From Lysinibacillus mangiferihumi (lineage in GTDB: Bacteria > Bacillota > Bacilli > Bacillales_A > Planococcaceae): a DNA stretch of 60,702 nucleotides. Location: the NCBI RefSeq assembly GCF_003049665.1, contig NZ_PYWM01000029.1, forward strand, positions 1-60,702, in the 5' to 3' direction. Both the position numbers and the translations under genes were made by a program. The notes beneath the pieces were generated by a model. It did no database searches and was not told where the DNA came from. It was given only the letters and a program-made list of their open reading frames with translations. Positions 35,793 to 43,808 of the stretch are shown here, piece after piece (positions within the stretch are counted from its first letter, which is position 1; each line of letters begins with the position of its first letter).

Positions 35793-36365
35793 ATTTTTAC
35801 CTCTCACACCGTTTAAAATTAATAGTTTCGTAAAGTTAAAAAACTGTACTTCATCCATTTGACTATGATTTGGAATATTAATACTCTGAAAAATAAATCC
35901 AAGGACAAGATCATTAGGAATATCAGCATCCACAAACCCTTCTTTTTTTCCTTGTTGGACGATACGCATTAAAGGTCCATACATATTAAAATGCATCGCT
36001 GACAGCTTTTCTTTTTTTTCTTGCATGTGAGGTTTATTGGTTGTTGGGATAATTTCAGCAATACCTAATAGTAAATGTAAATCCTTTGAACGAAAAATAC
36101 TATGCAATAACTCGTCTAATTGGTCAAGATAAGATAACTCCGCAGGAATTGATAATAAATCTTTTACACTTTTATCCATCTCATGTAACATAAAATCCAT
36201 CAGTAGTTCATCTTTATTTGTATAGTATTTATAAATGGCAGCTCTTGAAACTTCTAATGATTCAGCTAGTCGAGCAATCGTAAATCCTTCATAGCCAACA
36301 GCTAATACCAATTTTTTCGATTCCAAGAATAAATCGAGCGTACTAAACTTACGATCGCGGCCCAT
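35787..36365 (-). CDS. TetR-family repressor of the ABC exporter
   Basis: 192 residues; the N-terminal HTH is FTIARLAESLEVSRAAIYKYYTNKDELLMDFM, with an all-helical ligand domain behind it. Start ATG 36365 is used because GAGTGAGG precedes it. It is the first gene on the strand and its product very probably binds the twin sites at 35712 and 35774, controlling the permease and ATPase directly downstream. Confidence 0.88.
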   Translation of the reverse strand: MGRDRKFSTLDLFLESKKLVLAVGYEGFTIARLAESLEVSRAAIYKYYTNKDELLMDFMLHEMDKSVKDLLSIPAELSYLDQLDELLHSIFRSKDLHLLLGIAEIIPTTNKPHMQEKKEKLSAMHFNMYGPLMRIVQQGKKEGFVDADIPNDLVLGFIFQSINIPNHSQMDEVQFFNFTKLLILNGVRGKNK

Positions 36366-36929
36366 ATATTCCTCACTCCCTACACGCATTGTTGGATACT
36401 TTTAGCATACGCTACAATTAAATAGTTCACAATAATTACGGTACTTTCTATTAGTGATACCAAACTTATATTTACACAAGACCCCTAAAATTTTATCTTC
36501 TAAACTTAAGCTTAGATTTTAAACATTTCGAGAACAAAATAAGTTAGACACTTTAATTTTACACAAAACTTTTTTACATATCAAAAGCTAATTGAAATCT
36601 ATTGGAGCTAAGTTTGGAAACTATATGGCATCTACCAGTTAAATCCATATCAACAAATGACAACTTATTCCAACATAACATTTTCTAAAAATTTTAAACA
36701 TTCTTCTAATAATTGCTATAAAGGCAGTAATAACAAGGATCAAAAAACCTGTTATTACTGCCTAATTCATTGTTATGCTATGTTATCTTATTGATGTGAT
36801 GGCTATTACTTACGTTAACACAAGATGAATCATCTATATTTGAATATAAGTATGCATACCAATGTATATACTATTTTATTTATGTGTTAAATTTGCCTTA
36901 TAATTTAAATAAAAAAAGGGAGTGACAAG
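36366..36929. other. 560-bp gap with a perfect inverted repeat
   Basis: AGGCAGTAATAACA (36722-36735) and TGTTATTACTGCCT (36750-36763) form a perfect 14-bp stem with a 14-nt loop but no T-run on either strand, so it is not an ordinary terminator. A TATAAT (36899-36904) before the next gene is a likely -10. Nothing else was recognised; the sequence is very AT-rich. Confidence 0.5.
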
Positions 36930-37235
36930 ATGAGCAAATTTGTAAAAATATTTGTTGTGGTATTTTTATATTTCTATATGGTGTTTTATTTAGGATATTA
37001 TGAATTACAACCTATCTTCTTTCTTGCTAGTATTTTATTTTTTCTAGTTATCATTCTTAGTTTTCGATTTAAAGAACACTATATCGTTAATATTCTGTTA
37101 ATCCTTGCCCTTATTAGTCTTGCCATGATATTTATGGTATCTCACTATTTCGAAAGAGGTATCTTCCTATTTTTTTCTTTAATTATATTATTGTATGTTT
37201 ATTGTCATATTCTTCTTGTTAAACAAAAAAATTAA
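36930..37235 (+). CDS. Four-TM small membrane protein, tandem copy A
   Basis: 101 residues, almost entirely hydrophobic, with four helices: VKIFVVVFLYFYMVFYLGYY, PIFFLASILFFLVIILSFRF, YIVNILLILALISLAMIFMV and IFLFFSLIILLYVYCHILL. Family not recognised. GGGAG lies upstream of ATG 36930. The next gene is a close duplicate. The pair converges on a secreted protein with a hydrophobic C-terminus, the arrangement expected of an immunity protein facing a toxin, but nothing direct proves that. Confidence 0.65.
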   Translation: MSKFVKIFVVVFLYFYMVFYLGYYELQPIFFLASILFFLVIILSFRFKEHYIVNILLILALISLAMIFMVSHYFERGIFLFFSLIILLYVYCHILLVKQKN

Positions 37236-37269
37236 AATAGTTAATGCTTATAGCGTTGGGAGTGACAAG

Positions 37270-37587
37270 ATGAGCAAATTTGTAAAAATATTTGTTGTGA
37301 TATTTTTATATTTCTATATGGTGTTCTATTTAGGATATTATGAATTACAGCCTATCTTCTTCCTTGCTAGTATTTTATTTTTTCTAGTTATCATTCTTAG
37401 TTTTCGATTTAAACAACACTATATCGTTAATATTCTGTTAATCCTTGCCCTTATTAGTCTTGCCATGATATTTGCAATATCCTATCATTTTGAAATAGGT
37501 ATTTTCTTATTTTTTTCATTAGTCATACTATTATATATTTATTGTCTTGTACTTATTTCAAATCAGAAAAATCAAAATAATCAATGA
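37270..37587 (+). CDS. Four-TM small membrane protein, tandem copy B
   Basis: 105 residues, about 85-90% identical by eye to copy A, with the divergence concentrated in the last 40 residues (AISYHFEIGIFLFFSLVILL against MVSHYFERGIFLFFSLIILL) and a longer NQKNQNNQ tail. The duplication unit includes the ribosome site GGGAGTGACAAG and has a 340-bp period. Start ATG 37270 is supported by that shared site; a reading from 37195 runs into copy A. Closed by the bidirectional terminator at 37602. Confidence 0.7.
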   Translation: MSKFVKIFVVIFLYFYMVFYLGYYELQPIFFLASILFFLVIILSFRFKQHYIVNILLILALISLAMIFAISYHFEIGIFLFFSLVILLYIYCLVLISNQKNQNNQ

Positions 37588-37601
37588 ATAGAGGAGCATT
37601 T

Positions 37602-37630
37602 AAAAAAGAGTCTCATAGAGACTCTTTTTT
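37602..37630. terminator. Bidirectional terminator
   Basis: AAAAAAGAGTCTC (37602-37614) and GAGACTCTTTTTT (37618-37630) form a perfect 13-bp stem with a 3-nt loop. The stop codon of the converging gene lies in its T-run. Confidence 0.85.
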
Positions 37631-38443
37631 ATCTAGGAATATTATAGAAACCATTAACACAGTTATTGTAATAATAGTACCATTGACCAATAGCCCAAGC
37701 ATTAGCTGCAAGTGCTACAGGTCCTGCAATATTCTTTAAGACAATTTGTACTGTTTTCCAAGAAAGTAATGTACCAATTGCTAAACCACCTCCACTGAAG
37801 GCACTTATTATCCATCCAACAAGAGTTCCACTTTCCGTAGATCTTAAACTGTCAACATTTCGCGTATAGTAATTATATGCATTTCGATCTTTTGGAGAGC
37901 CAGTTGTAAGATTAACTGTACGTGTTTTTAAATTAGCATAGTCCGCATAACCTATATTCCTTATATAATTAGTTGTATAACTAATACCTAAAACGGATAC
38001 CAACGATCTATTAGAAGTTATATAAGCGCTAGAAGCAAATCGGGAATTCGTGAAATTCGTTGCTGCGAAGTTAGTCTGGCTGAACATTATTGAATCTTCT
38101 TGTTGTGATAAGTCTTTGAAATCAATTACATCTTGTTCAATTATTTTATCATCCTCTACTACAGTGACGAAATGTTGCAAAAGCTCATTTGTTTCCTTAT
38201 TAAATACTTTGGTGTCAATTTCTTGGGTATCTTCATCAACTATTTTTACTGTCTCAATGTAATGGATTTCTTGACCATCTACTTTTAAAATATATTCAGA
38301 TCGTTCTTCTGTATCAGTAATAATTCTAAAATTATCAGAATTATAAGTTAATTCCGAAGCTAAAGCTTTTTTACTTGGTTTCGCAAATGCTAAAGTACTT
38401 ATTACTAGAGTAAAGCTTAATAAAGTAGAAACAATTTTTCCAT
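37629..38443 (-). pseudogene. Secreted protein with hydrophobic C-terminus, frameshifted at codon 3
   Basis: CCTCCT on the plus strand (38454-38459) marks an AGGAGG site 10 nt before ATG 38443. That frame reads MEKLFLLY-stop. Adding one A to the run of five A rebuilds MEKIVSTLLSFTLVISTLAF-A then KPSKKALAS, a clean signal peptide, and the frame stays open for about 271 residues to 37629. The mature N-terminal part is polar (SEYILKVDGQEIHYIETVKI); the C-terminus carries two hydrophobic stretches, GTLVGWIISAFSGGGLAIGT and VLKNIAGPVALAANAWAIGQ, then YYYYNNCVNGFYNIPR. This resembles secreted pore-forming or bacteriocin-like proteins; family not recognised. The shorter 38180 reading from an internal TTG is not a credible start. 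Confidence 0.65.
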
Positions 38444-38481
38444 CTTATGTAAACCTCCTGCTAAAATACTTTAATGAGTAT

Positions 38482-38511
38482 ATTTTAATGTAAATAATAT
38501 AGATAAGTAAA
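38482..38511 (-). promoter_or_regulatory. Promoter of the secreted-protein gene
   Basis: On the minus strand TTTACT (38511-38506), an 18-bp spacer and TAAAAT (38487-38482), about 40 bp before the start. Confidence 0.45.
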
Positions 38512-38679
38512 GAAATATGATAGAAAAGAACTACAAAAACAGAATCCCAAAAAGTTTTAATTTTGGTAAAAAATACGAAATATTGTGCTAGCATAAGTGG
38601 AGGCAGGAAGTGTAAGAGGGTTTTAGCACTCTTACCGAACATATCAATAGTATCTATTCATAGCAAATAAATATTGTAA

Positions 38680-38715
38680 GAAAAAAACCCTTACAACTGT
38701 AAATAGTTGTAAGGG
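38680..38715 (-). terminator. Terminator of yjlC-ndh
   Basis: CCCTTACAAC (38688-38697) and GTTGTAAGGG (38706-38715) form a perfect 10-bp stem, followed on the minus strand by TTTTTTT. Confidence 0.9.
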
Positions 38716-38726
38716 AAACGCTATGC

Positions 38727-39911
38727 TTAATATGCTAAGCCGAATAATGCTTTAATGTGTGTCAGATAGCGAATGTTAGACGCTTCTTTCATAAGTGTTG
38801 CAGGTAGACCTTTAAGTTGTGTGTTGCTAGCTCCAATTGTTGCAACTGCATCTTTACGTCCTAAGCTTGCAAGTGTACCAGAGTTAACTGCAGAGAATGT
38901 TTTCATCTCTTGGTTTTTGTATTGTGCAAATAAATTGTATCCTGCACATTCACCCATTTGCCAAGCAACTTGTGCAGTTGGCGCATAAAGTGGACGTCCG
39001 CCGTCAGCTGGTAATGCCACAGAAGCATCTCCGATTACAAATACATCTTCGTGTGATGTAGATTGTAGGAATTCGTTGATTGTTGCTTTGCCACGGTCAG
39101 CAGCAAGGCCTGATTCAGCAACGATTGGAAGTGCAGCTACACCACCAGTCCAGATGAATGTATTGGCAACGATTGGCTCACGGTCTTTAAGTGAAATAAC
39201 GTTACCATCAACGCCTGTTACTGGCGTACCTGTGATAAATTCTACACCGCGTTTTGTTAAGCTTTCAGTTGCACGTTCAATTAGTACATCTGGAAGTACT
39301 GGTAAGATTTTAGGACCAGCTTCAACTAGCTTAATTTTAAGATCTGCAAAGTTTACACCGTGTTGTGCTGCGATTTTTGGGAAGTTGTCCACGATTTCAC
39401 CAACAAGCTCAACACCTGTTAAACCGCCACCGCCGATAACGATTGTTGCATCTGCTTCGTCTTTCGATTGTGCATATGCTTTAATACGATCTTCAATGTG
39501 CCGGTTAATTTTGTTTGCATCGTTAACAGATTTAAGTACCATTGAATTTTCTTCTAATCCTGGGATACCGAAGAAACCAGTTTGGCTACCTAAAGAAACA
39601 ACTAATGTGTCGTACGATAAAGTGTAACCAGTATCTAGGTCAACCTTTTTAGTATCTACATTAAATTTCGTTACTTTAGCGATTTGTAAATCAATATCTA
39701 AACCTTTAAAGATTTTTTTAAGCGGTAGCGCTACTGCACCTTCTGCAATAGTACCACCAGCTAAACGGTGAAGTTCAGTGATGATTTGGTGCGTTGGGAA
39801 TTGGTTTACTACTGTAATTTTAGCTTCATCAGCTGATAAATACTTACGCGCTGTTAATGCAGTTAATACACCTGCGTAACCAGCACCTAAGATGACGATT
39901 TCTTTTGACAT
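38727..39911 (-). CDS. ndh: Type II NADH dehydrogenase (NDH-2)
   Basis: 394 residues: FAD motif IVILGAGYAGVLTALTARKY, NADH motif ATIVIGGGGLTGVELVGEIV, and the C-terminal FAD motif VFVIGDASVAL, then YAPTAQVAWQMGECAGYNLF. It passes electrons from NADH to menaquinone at the membrane surface without pumping protons. The order yjlC-ndh is the same as in B. subtilis, where the operon is under Rex/NADH control; I found no clear Rex site here. Confidence 0.95.
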   Translation of the reverse strand: MSKEIVILGAGYAGVLTALTARKYLSADEAKITVVNQFPTHQIITELHRLAGGTIAEGAVALPLKKIFKGLDIDLQIAKVTKFNVDTKKVDLDTGYTLSYDTLVVSLGSQTGFFGIPGLEENSMVLKSVNDANKINRHIEDRIKAYAQSKDEADATIVIGGGGLTGVELVGEIVDNFPKIAAQHGVNFADLKIKLVEAGPKILPVLPDVLIERATESLTKRGVEFITGTPVTGVDGNVISLKDREPIVANTFIWTGGVAALPIVAESGLAADRGKATINEFLQSTSHEDVFVIGDASVALPADGGRPLYAPTAQVAWQMGECAGYNLFAQYKNQEMKTFSAVNSGTLASLGRKDAVATIGASNTQLKGLPATLMKEASNIRYLTHIKALFGLAY

Positions 39912-39956
39912 GATTAATTAATCCTCCGTCCTTACGAATTGAATATATCTCGAACT

Positions 39957-40385
39957 TTATTTTGATTTACGTTCAGCGTTAACTTGTAAAAATGCATTAA
40001 CAAAACGGAAAACATTTTGAACTTGTGGGTCTTTTAACATTTTCACAAGACCAAATAAACCGATGACTTCTTGGCTTTCAGAAGCGCGATCTTTTGCTTC
40101 AATAGCTGTAGCTGCAAGTTGTTTAGCCGATCCTACTACTGGTCCAGCCATTTCTGTTACAGCACCAACAGTATCACTTTTTAACACTTCGTCGGTTGCA
40201 ACTGCTTGCGCAAACTCATATGATTTAGTTAATAACGTCATCATTTCAGTTAGCTTTGGTAATTGTTCAACTAAAGTTGTTAGAGATTCTTGCACCTCAG
40301 GCTTTAATAGTTGGTCTAGTACATCTAATTGTTCTTGACTCACAGTTAATTGTTCAGACTGTGCTTGGTTATTCGTTTCTGACAT
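39957..40385 (-). CDS. yjlC: YjlC-type DUF1641 protein
   Basis: 142 residues, acidic and helical, with the DUF1641 core (LDVLDQLLKPEVQESLTTLV, then IGLFGLVKMLKDPQVQNVFRF). The function is unknown; the gene travels with ndh in Bacillus and also occurs next to formate dehydrogenase genes. AAAGGAG precedes ATG 40385, and ndh follows after 45 bp. Confidence 0.85.
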   Translation of the reverse strand: MSETNNQAQSEQLTVSQEQLDVLDQLLKPEVQESLTTLVEQLPKLTEMMTLLTKSYEFAQAVATDEVLKSDTVGAVTEMAGPVVGSAKQLAATAIEAKDRASESQEVIGLFGLVKMLKDPQVQNVFRFVNAFLQVNAERKSK

Positions 40386-40435
40386 TTTGAACTCTCCTTT
40401 GCCGTCACTAATACTATTTTTTATATTGCCTCCAT

Positions 40436-40460
40436 GTAAAAAAGACCATTAAGCGATCTT
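40436..40460 (-). terminator. Small terminator between the 37-aa ORF and yjlC
   Basis: On the minus strand AAGATC (40460-40455) and GGTCTT (40447-40442) pair around 7 nt, followed by TTTT. It overlaps the end of the small ORF. Confidence 0.5.
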
Positions 40461-40562
40461 CTTAACAGTCGTTACAGCGGATATCTTACATTCACCAGTC
40501 ACAAGGGCTGGAAAGCGAATTTCATGATTTGTTACATATTTTCCATTTTGCACAAAGCGCAT
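40449..40562 (-). CDS. Small protein (37 aa), unknown
   Basis: MRFVQNGKYVTNHEIRFPAL then VTGECKISAVTTVKKIA. AAGGA lies upstream of GTG 40565 and ATG 40562, and a terminator overlaps the stop. It lies between the palindrome at 40661 and yjlC on the same strand. The codon pattern looks coding, but I know no family; it could be a leader peptide or a small cytoplasmic protein. Confidence 0.4.
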   Translation of the reverse strand: MRFVQNGKYVTNHEIRFPALVTGECKISAVTTVKKIA

Positions 40563-40660
40563 CACAATTCCATCCTTATCTTATCTTGGTGACATTACAT
40601 CATCCATTATAAGACTGTTTGCGCATTATTTCAATCAACTATGGCACAATCTTTGAAAAA

Positions 40661-40678
40661 TAGTTTAATATTAAACTA
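40661..40678. promoter_or_regulatory. Palindrome TAGTTTA-N4-TAAACTA
   Basis: The core matches the sites before both SDR genes. Here flanking AAAAA/TTTTT extends the perfect palindrome to 28 bp (40656-40683). It lies 94 bp upstream of the 37-aa ORF. A terminator role for the tetR gene is less likely because the stem has only two G-C pairs. Confidence 0.45.
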
Positions 40679-40788
40679 TTTTTAGCAGTCTGTACTCTTT
40701 TTCTGTTCTTTTTGGAAGAAAAATCAATTTTAACAATGCGATAAAACAACTCAAACGCCATAAATTATGTTATTAGCTACAATTTTCC

Positions 40789-41406
40789 TCACTTTTCGAT
40801 GGATAACCAAAAGAAAGCAATAATTTCTTTTGACGCCAAAGATACTGTGTCAAAAAGCCTTTTTCCTTCACCATCTTTAAAGTAACCCACTGACATTAGC
40901 GCCATAAACGTATGGGCAAAAAATTCTGCATTCCCTTTGCGAATTGTCCCTTTTTCCATTTCACTTTGCATCGCTCGCTCAATCGTTTTATACATCTCAT
41001 TTTCAGAAGCATGTACTTCTTTCAATTGCGTTTGTGATAAATTGATGGTCGCCTCTCGCATAAAGTTCTTCATATCAATATCAACAGTTGCTGATAAATG
41101 GACTTCAATCAGTTGCTCTAATCGATCTTTAAAAGGAATCGGTTGCTCTAAAATTCGTTCAATATGATGTCTAATTCTATGCATCATTTCAACTAAGGCC
41201 GATGTATATAAATCCCCTTTAGTTGGGTAGTAGTAATAGATAGTGGCTTTTGTAACATTACAGGCTTTGGCAACATCATCCATGGACACGTTTTTGTAGC
41301 CATCCTTAATAAACAGCATTGTCGCTGTTTCTAAGACAATATCTTTTGTAGGTTTAGCCTTGTCATCATGGCGAGGTCTTCCTAGAACACGCGGTGATTG
41401 TTTCAA
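40789..41406 (-). CDS. TetR-family repressor of the MMPL exporter
   Basis: About 205 residues; HTH in VSMDDVAKACNVTKATIYYYYPTKGDLYTSAL, preceded by a basic leader (SPRVLGRPRHDDKAKPTKD). The start is a TTG at 41406 or 41409, both at workable distance from AAGGAGG; the reading from 41457 crosses the operator. It diverges from the MMPL gene across a shared operator and should repress both. Confidence 0.85.
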   Translation of the reverse strand: MKQSPRVLGRPRHDDKAKPTKDIVLETATMLFIKDGYKNVSMDDVAKACNVTKATIYYYYPTKGDLYTSALVEMMHRIRHHIERILEQPIPFKDRLEQLIEVHLSATVDIDMKNFMREATINLSQTQLKEVHASENEMYKTIERAMQSEMEKGTIRKGNAEFFAHTFMALMSVGYFKDGEGKRLFDTVSLASKEIIAFFWLSIEK

Positions 41407-41442
41407 CAAGATCGCCTCCTTATAATGTGTAGTACTAAACAT

Positions 41443-41497
41443 ATTATAACATATCAATACTTCTGTATTGATTAATTAACCTTCTAGTATATATAAT
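41443..41497. promoter_or_regulatory. Divergent tetR/MMPL promoter with operator
   Basis: ATCAATAC-TTCT-GTATTGAT (41453-41472) is a perfect palindrome. Rightward TTGATT (41468-41473), 18 bp and TATAAT (41492-41497) serve the MMPL gene, with the -35 inside the operator. A leftward TATAAT (41448-41443) serves tetR. Confidence 0.65.
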
Positions 41498-41529
41498 TAG
41501 TGTACATTACATGAAACGGAGGTTTTCCA

Positions 41530-43716
41530 ATGAAAAAACATCCACTTGAGCAATGGGGCTCAATGGTAGCCAGTAAAAAAGGGCGTTTTCTTGCACTTGG
41601 ATGCTGGGTATTACTTGTTCTCGTCCTTTCGTTTGCTTGGCCGCAAATTAATAGCATCGAAAGTGAAACGGGTAAAAACTTGCCTGACACCGAGATGTCC
41701 GAGCAAGCAGCAGCCATTATTGCTGAAGAATTCCCAAATGATGCAGGTACACCTTTATTACTCGTTTGGCATAGAGAAAGCGGTCTAACACCAGCTGATT
41801 TTGGAGCTATCCAAAAGGTTTATGCAGAGCTAAATAGCAACCCTTTAGAGCATCAAACATTAGTTCCACCATACGATAAAATGCCACCACAGGCTTTATC
41901 AGCATCTGCATCTGACAACGGTTCTACAATTGTCACACCTGTTTTCTTTGAAAAAGATGTTGCCACTGATGTTTTACAAGAAAGTCTAGATACATTATCA
42001 AAAACAATGGATTCAAACAATGTTCAACTGGATCAAGATTTATCAAGCGACGCACTACATGTTCGCTATTCTGGACCAGTCGGTATTGCAACGGATGCTG
42101 TTAGCTTATTTTCACAAGCTGATGTAAAACTAATGATTGCAACCGTACTGCTTGTATTAGTGTTATTAATTTTAATTTATCGTTCGCCATTACTTGCCAT
42201 TATTCCTTTAATTGTTGTAGGGCTTGCCTATGGTGTTATTAGTCCAACACTCGGTTTCTTTGCAGAGCAAGGATGGATTGACAAAGATTCACAAGCTGTA
42301 TCCATCATGACGGTTTTATTATTTGGTGCTGGTACGGACTATTGCTTATTTTTAATTTCAAAATACCGTGAAATTTTACTTGATGTTGAAGATAAAGCGA
42401 CAGCGATGAAGCTCGCTGTAAAAGAGTCGGGTGGCGCTATTATGATGAGTGCGCTTACCGTTGTTATTGGTTTAGCTACACTTAGTCTTGCCCATTATGG
42501 CTCATTCCAACGCTTCGCAGTGCCATTTAGCTTTGGCGTATTGATAATGGGCATTGCTGCGCTAGTTGTATTGCCAGCAATTCTTGTGATTGTAGGGCGA
42601 GTAGCCTTTTTCCCATTCACGCCACGTACAGAAGAAATGGCAAAAGCAAAGGGCAAAAAACAGCACAAACCTTCCCATAAAGTGAGTCATAAAATTGGAC
42701 ATTTTGTAACGCATAAGCCATGGATCGTTATTGCAGTCACTGTCTTGCTCCTTGGTGGCTTAGCGGCCTTTGTACCACGCATTCAATATACTTTCGACTT
42801 ATTATCTTCTTTCCCAGAAGATATGCCATCACGTGAAGGCTTTACTTTAATAGAAGAGAATTTTTCACCTGGCGAGCTGGCACCTGTTCAGCTAGTAATT
42901 GATACACAAGGCTCGGATGTTAATTTACAACAACAGCTTACAAAAATTCCATATATCGATAACGTGTCTGATATACAAATTGGTACGAAAAATAATTCGA
43001 TACAATTGTATGAATTATCATTGAATGCCAATCCATATGCACAAGAGTCTTTAGAGCATATTCCGGAATTGAAAGCTGAAGTTGTTAAACTTCTTAAAGA
43101 TTCTGGTATAAAAGATGCTGACTCACACGTATGGCTTGGCGGGGAAACAGCAAGCCAATATGATACAAAGCAAATTACCGAGCGCGATGAATCTGTTATC
43201 ATGCCGACAATGATTGCTTTAATCGCATTATTATTATTTGTTTATTTACGTTCAGTAACAGCAACTGTTTATCTGCTTGCTACAGTTATTATTTCTTACT
43301 TTGGTGCGCTTGGTGCGGGCTGGCTTATTTTGCACCACGTCATGGGTGCAGAGGCAATTTCAGGCTCTATTCCGCTATATGCCTTTGTATTTTTAGTTGC
43401 ACTTGGTGAGGATTATAATATTTTCATGATTTCTGAGATTTGGAAGAAACGAAAAACGAAGGACCATTTAACAGCGGTAGAAGAAGGCGTTGTGCATACA
43501 GGTAGTGTTATAACATCCGCAGGACTCATTTTAGCAGGTACGTTCGCGGTGCTTGCTACATTACCAATTCAAGTCCTTGTACAGTTCGGTGTTGTAACGG
43601 CAATCGGTATATTACTGGATACGTTTATCGTACGACCTTTACTTGTACCTGCCATTACAACGGTGCTCGGCAAATATGCATTCTGGCCAGGAGCGCTCTT
43701 TAAAAAAGGTCATTAA
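41530..43716 (+). CDS. MMPL/RND-family exporter
   Basis: 728 residues in two similar halves, each with one TM, a roughly 130-residue extracytoplasmic domain and five or six further TMs. The MMPL signatures are FGAGTDYCLFLISKYRE in the first half and VALGEDYNIFMISEIWKK in the second, carrying the proton-relay Asp. It is close to B. subtilis YdfJ and mycobacterial MmpL transporters, which export lipids or drugs by proton antiport. AACGGAGG precedes ATG 41530. Confidence 0.9.
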   Translation: MKKHPLEQWGSMVASKKGRFLALGCWVLLVLVLSFAWPQINSIESETGKNLPDTEMSEQAAAIIAEEFPNDAGTPLLLVWHRESGLTPADFGAIQKVYAELNSNPLEHQTLVPPYDKMPPQALSASASDNGSTIVTPVFFEKDVATDVLQESLDTLSKTMDSNNVQLDQDLSSDALHVRYSGPVGIATDAVSLFSQADVKLMIATVLLVLVLLILIYRSPLLAIIPLIVVGLAYGVISPTLGFFAEQGWIDKDSQAVSIMTVLLFGAGTDYCLFLISKYREILLDVEDKATAMKLAVKESGGAIMMSALTVVIGLATLSLAHYGSFQRFAVPFSFGVLIMGIAALVVLPAILVIVGRVAFFPFTPRTEEMAKAKGKKQHKPSHKVSHKIGHFVTHKPWIVIAVTVLLLGGLAAFVPRIQYTFDLLSSFPEDMPSREGFTLIEENFSPGELAPVQLVIDTQGSDVNLQQQLTKIPYIDNVSDIQIGTKNNSIQLYELSLNANPYAQESLEHIPELKAEVVKLLKDSGIKDADSHVWLGGETASQYDTKQITERDESVIMPTMIALIALLLFVYLRSVTATVYLLATVIISYFGALGAGWLILHHVMGAEAISGSIPLYAFVFLVALGEDYNIFMISEIWKKRKTKDHLTAVEEGVVHTGSVITSAGLILAGTFAVLATLPIQVLVQFGVVTAIGILLDTFIVRPLLVPAITTVLGKYAFWPGALFKKGH

Positions 43717-43718
43717 AT

Positions 43719-43740
43719 GGTGACAGGCACTCAAACAATT
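43719..43740 (+). repeat. Dispersed 22-nt repeat, copy 3
   Basis: GGTGACAGGCACTC followed by AAACAATT, 2 bp after the MMPL stop codon. Confidence 0.75.
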
Positions 43741-43759
43741 TAGCATTTAACAACAATAA

Positions 43760-43797
43760 AAATCCCACCGACAGTTTAGTTTGAGTCGGTGGGATTT
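43760..43797. terminator. Bidirectional terminator
   Basis: AAATCCCACCGAC (43760-43772) and GTCGGTGGGATTT (43785-43797) form a perfect 13-bp stem between the convergent MMPL and DHA2 genes, with T-rich flanks on both strands. Confidence 0.9.
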
Positions 43798-43808
43798 CTT
43801 TGTCTATC

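Larger units (their letters stand above)
36918..37587 (+). repeat. Tandem gene duplication, period 340 bp
   Basis: Units begin at the GGGAGTGACAAG leader before each ATG (36930 and 37270). DNA identity is near complete over the first 230 bp and falls off toward the 3' end. Confidence 0.8.

Noticed and set aside
36722..36763. Rho-independent terminator
   Set aside because: Perfect 14-bp stem but no T-run on either strand; left as an unexplained inverted repeat.
38445..38642. 65-residue ORF upstream of the secreted-protein gene
   Set aside because: No ribosome site, and it covers that gene's own promoter and ribosome site.
39076..39627. 183-residue ORF opposite ndh
   Set aside because: Antisense shadow of a clear NDH-2 gene.
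40656..40683. Terminator of the tetR gene
   Set aside because: The stem has only two G-C pairs and the core recurs upstream of other genes, so an operator is more likely.
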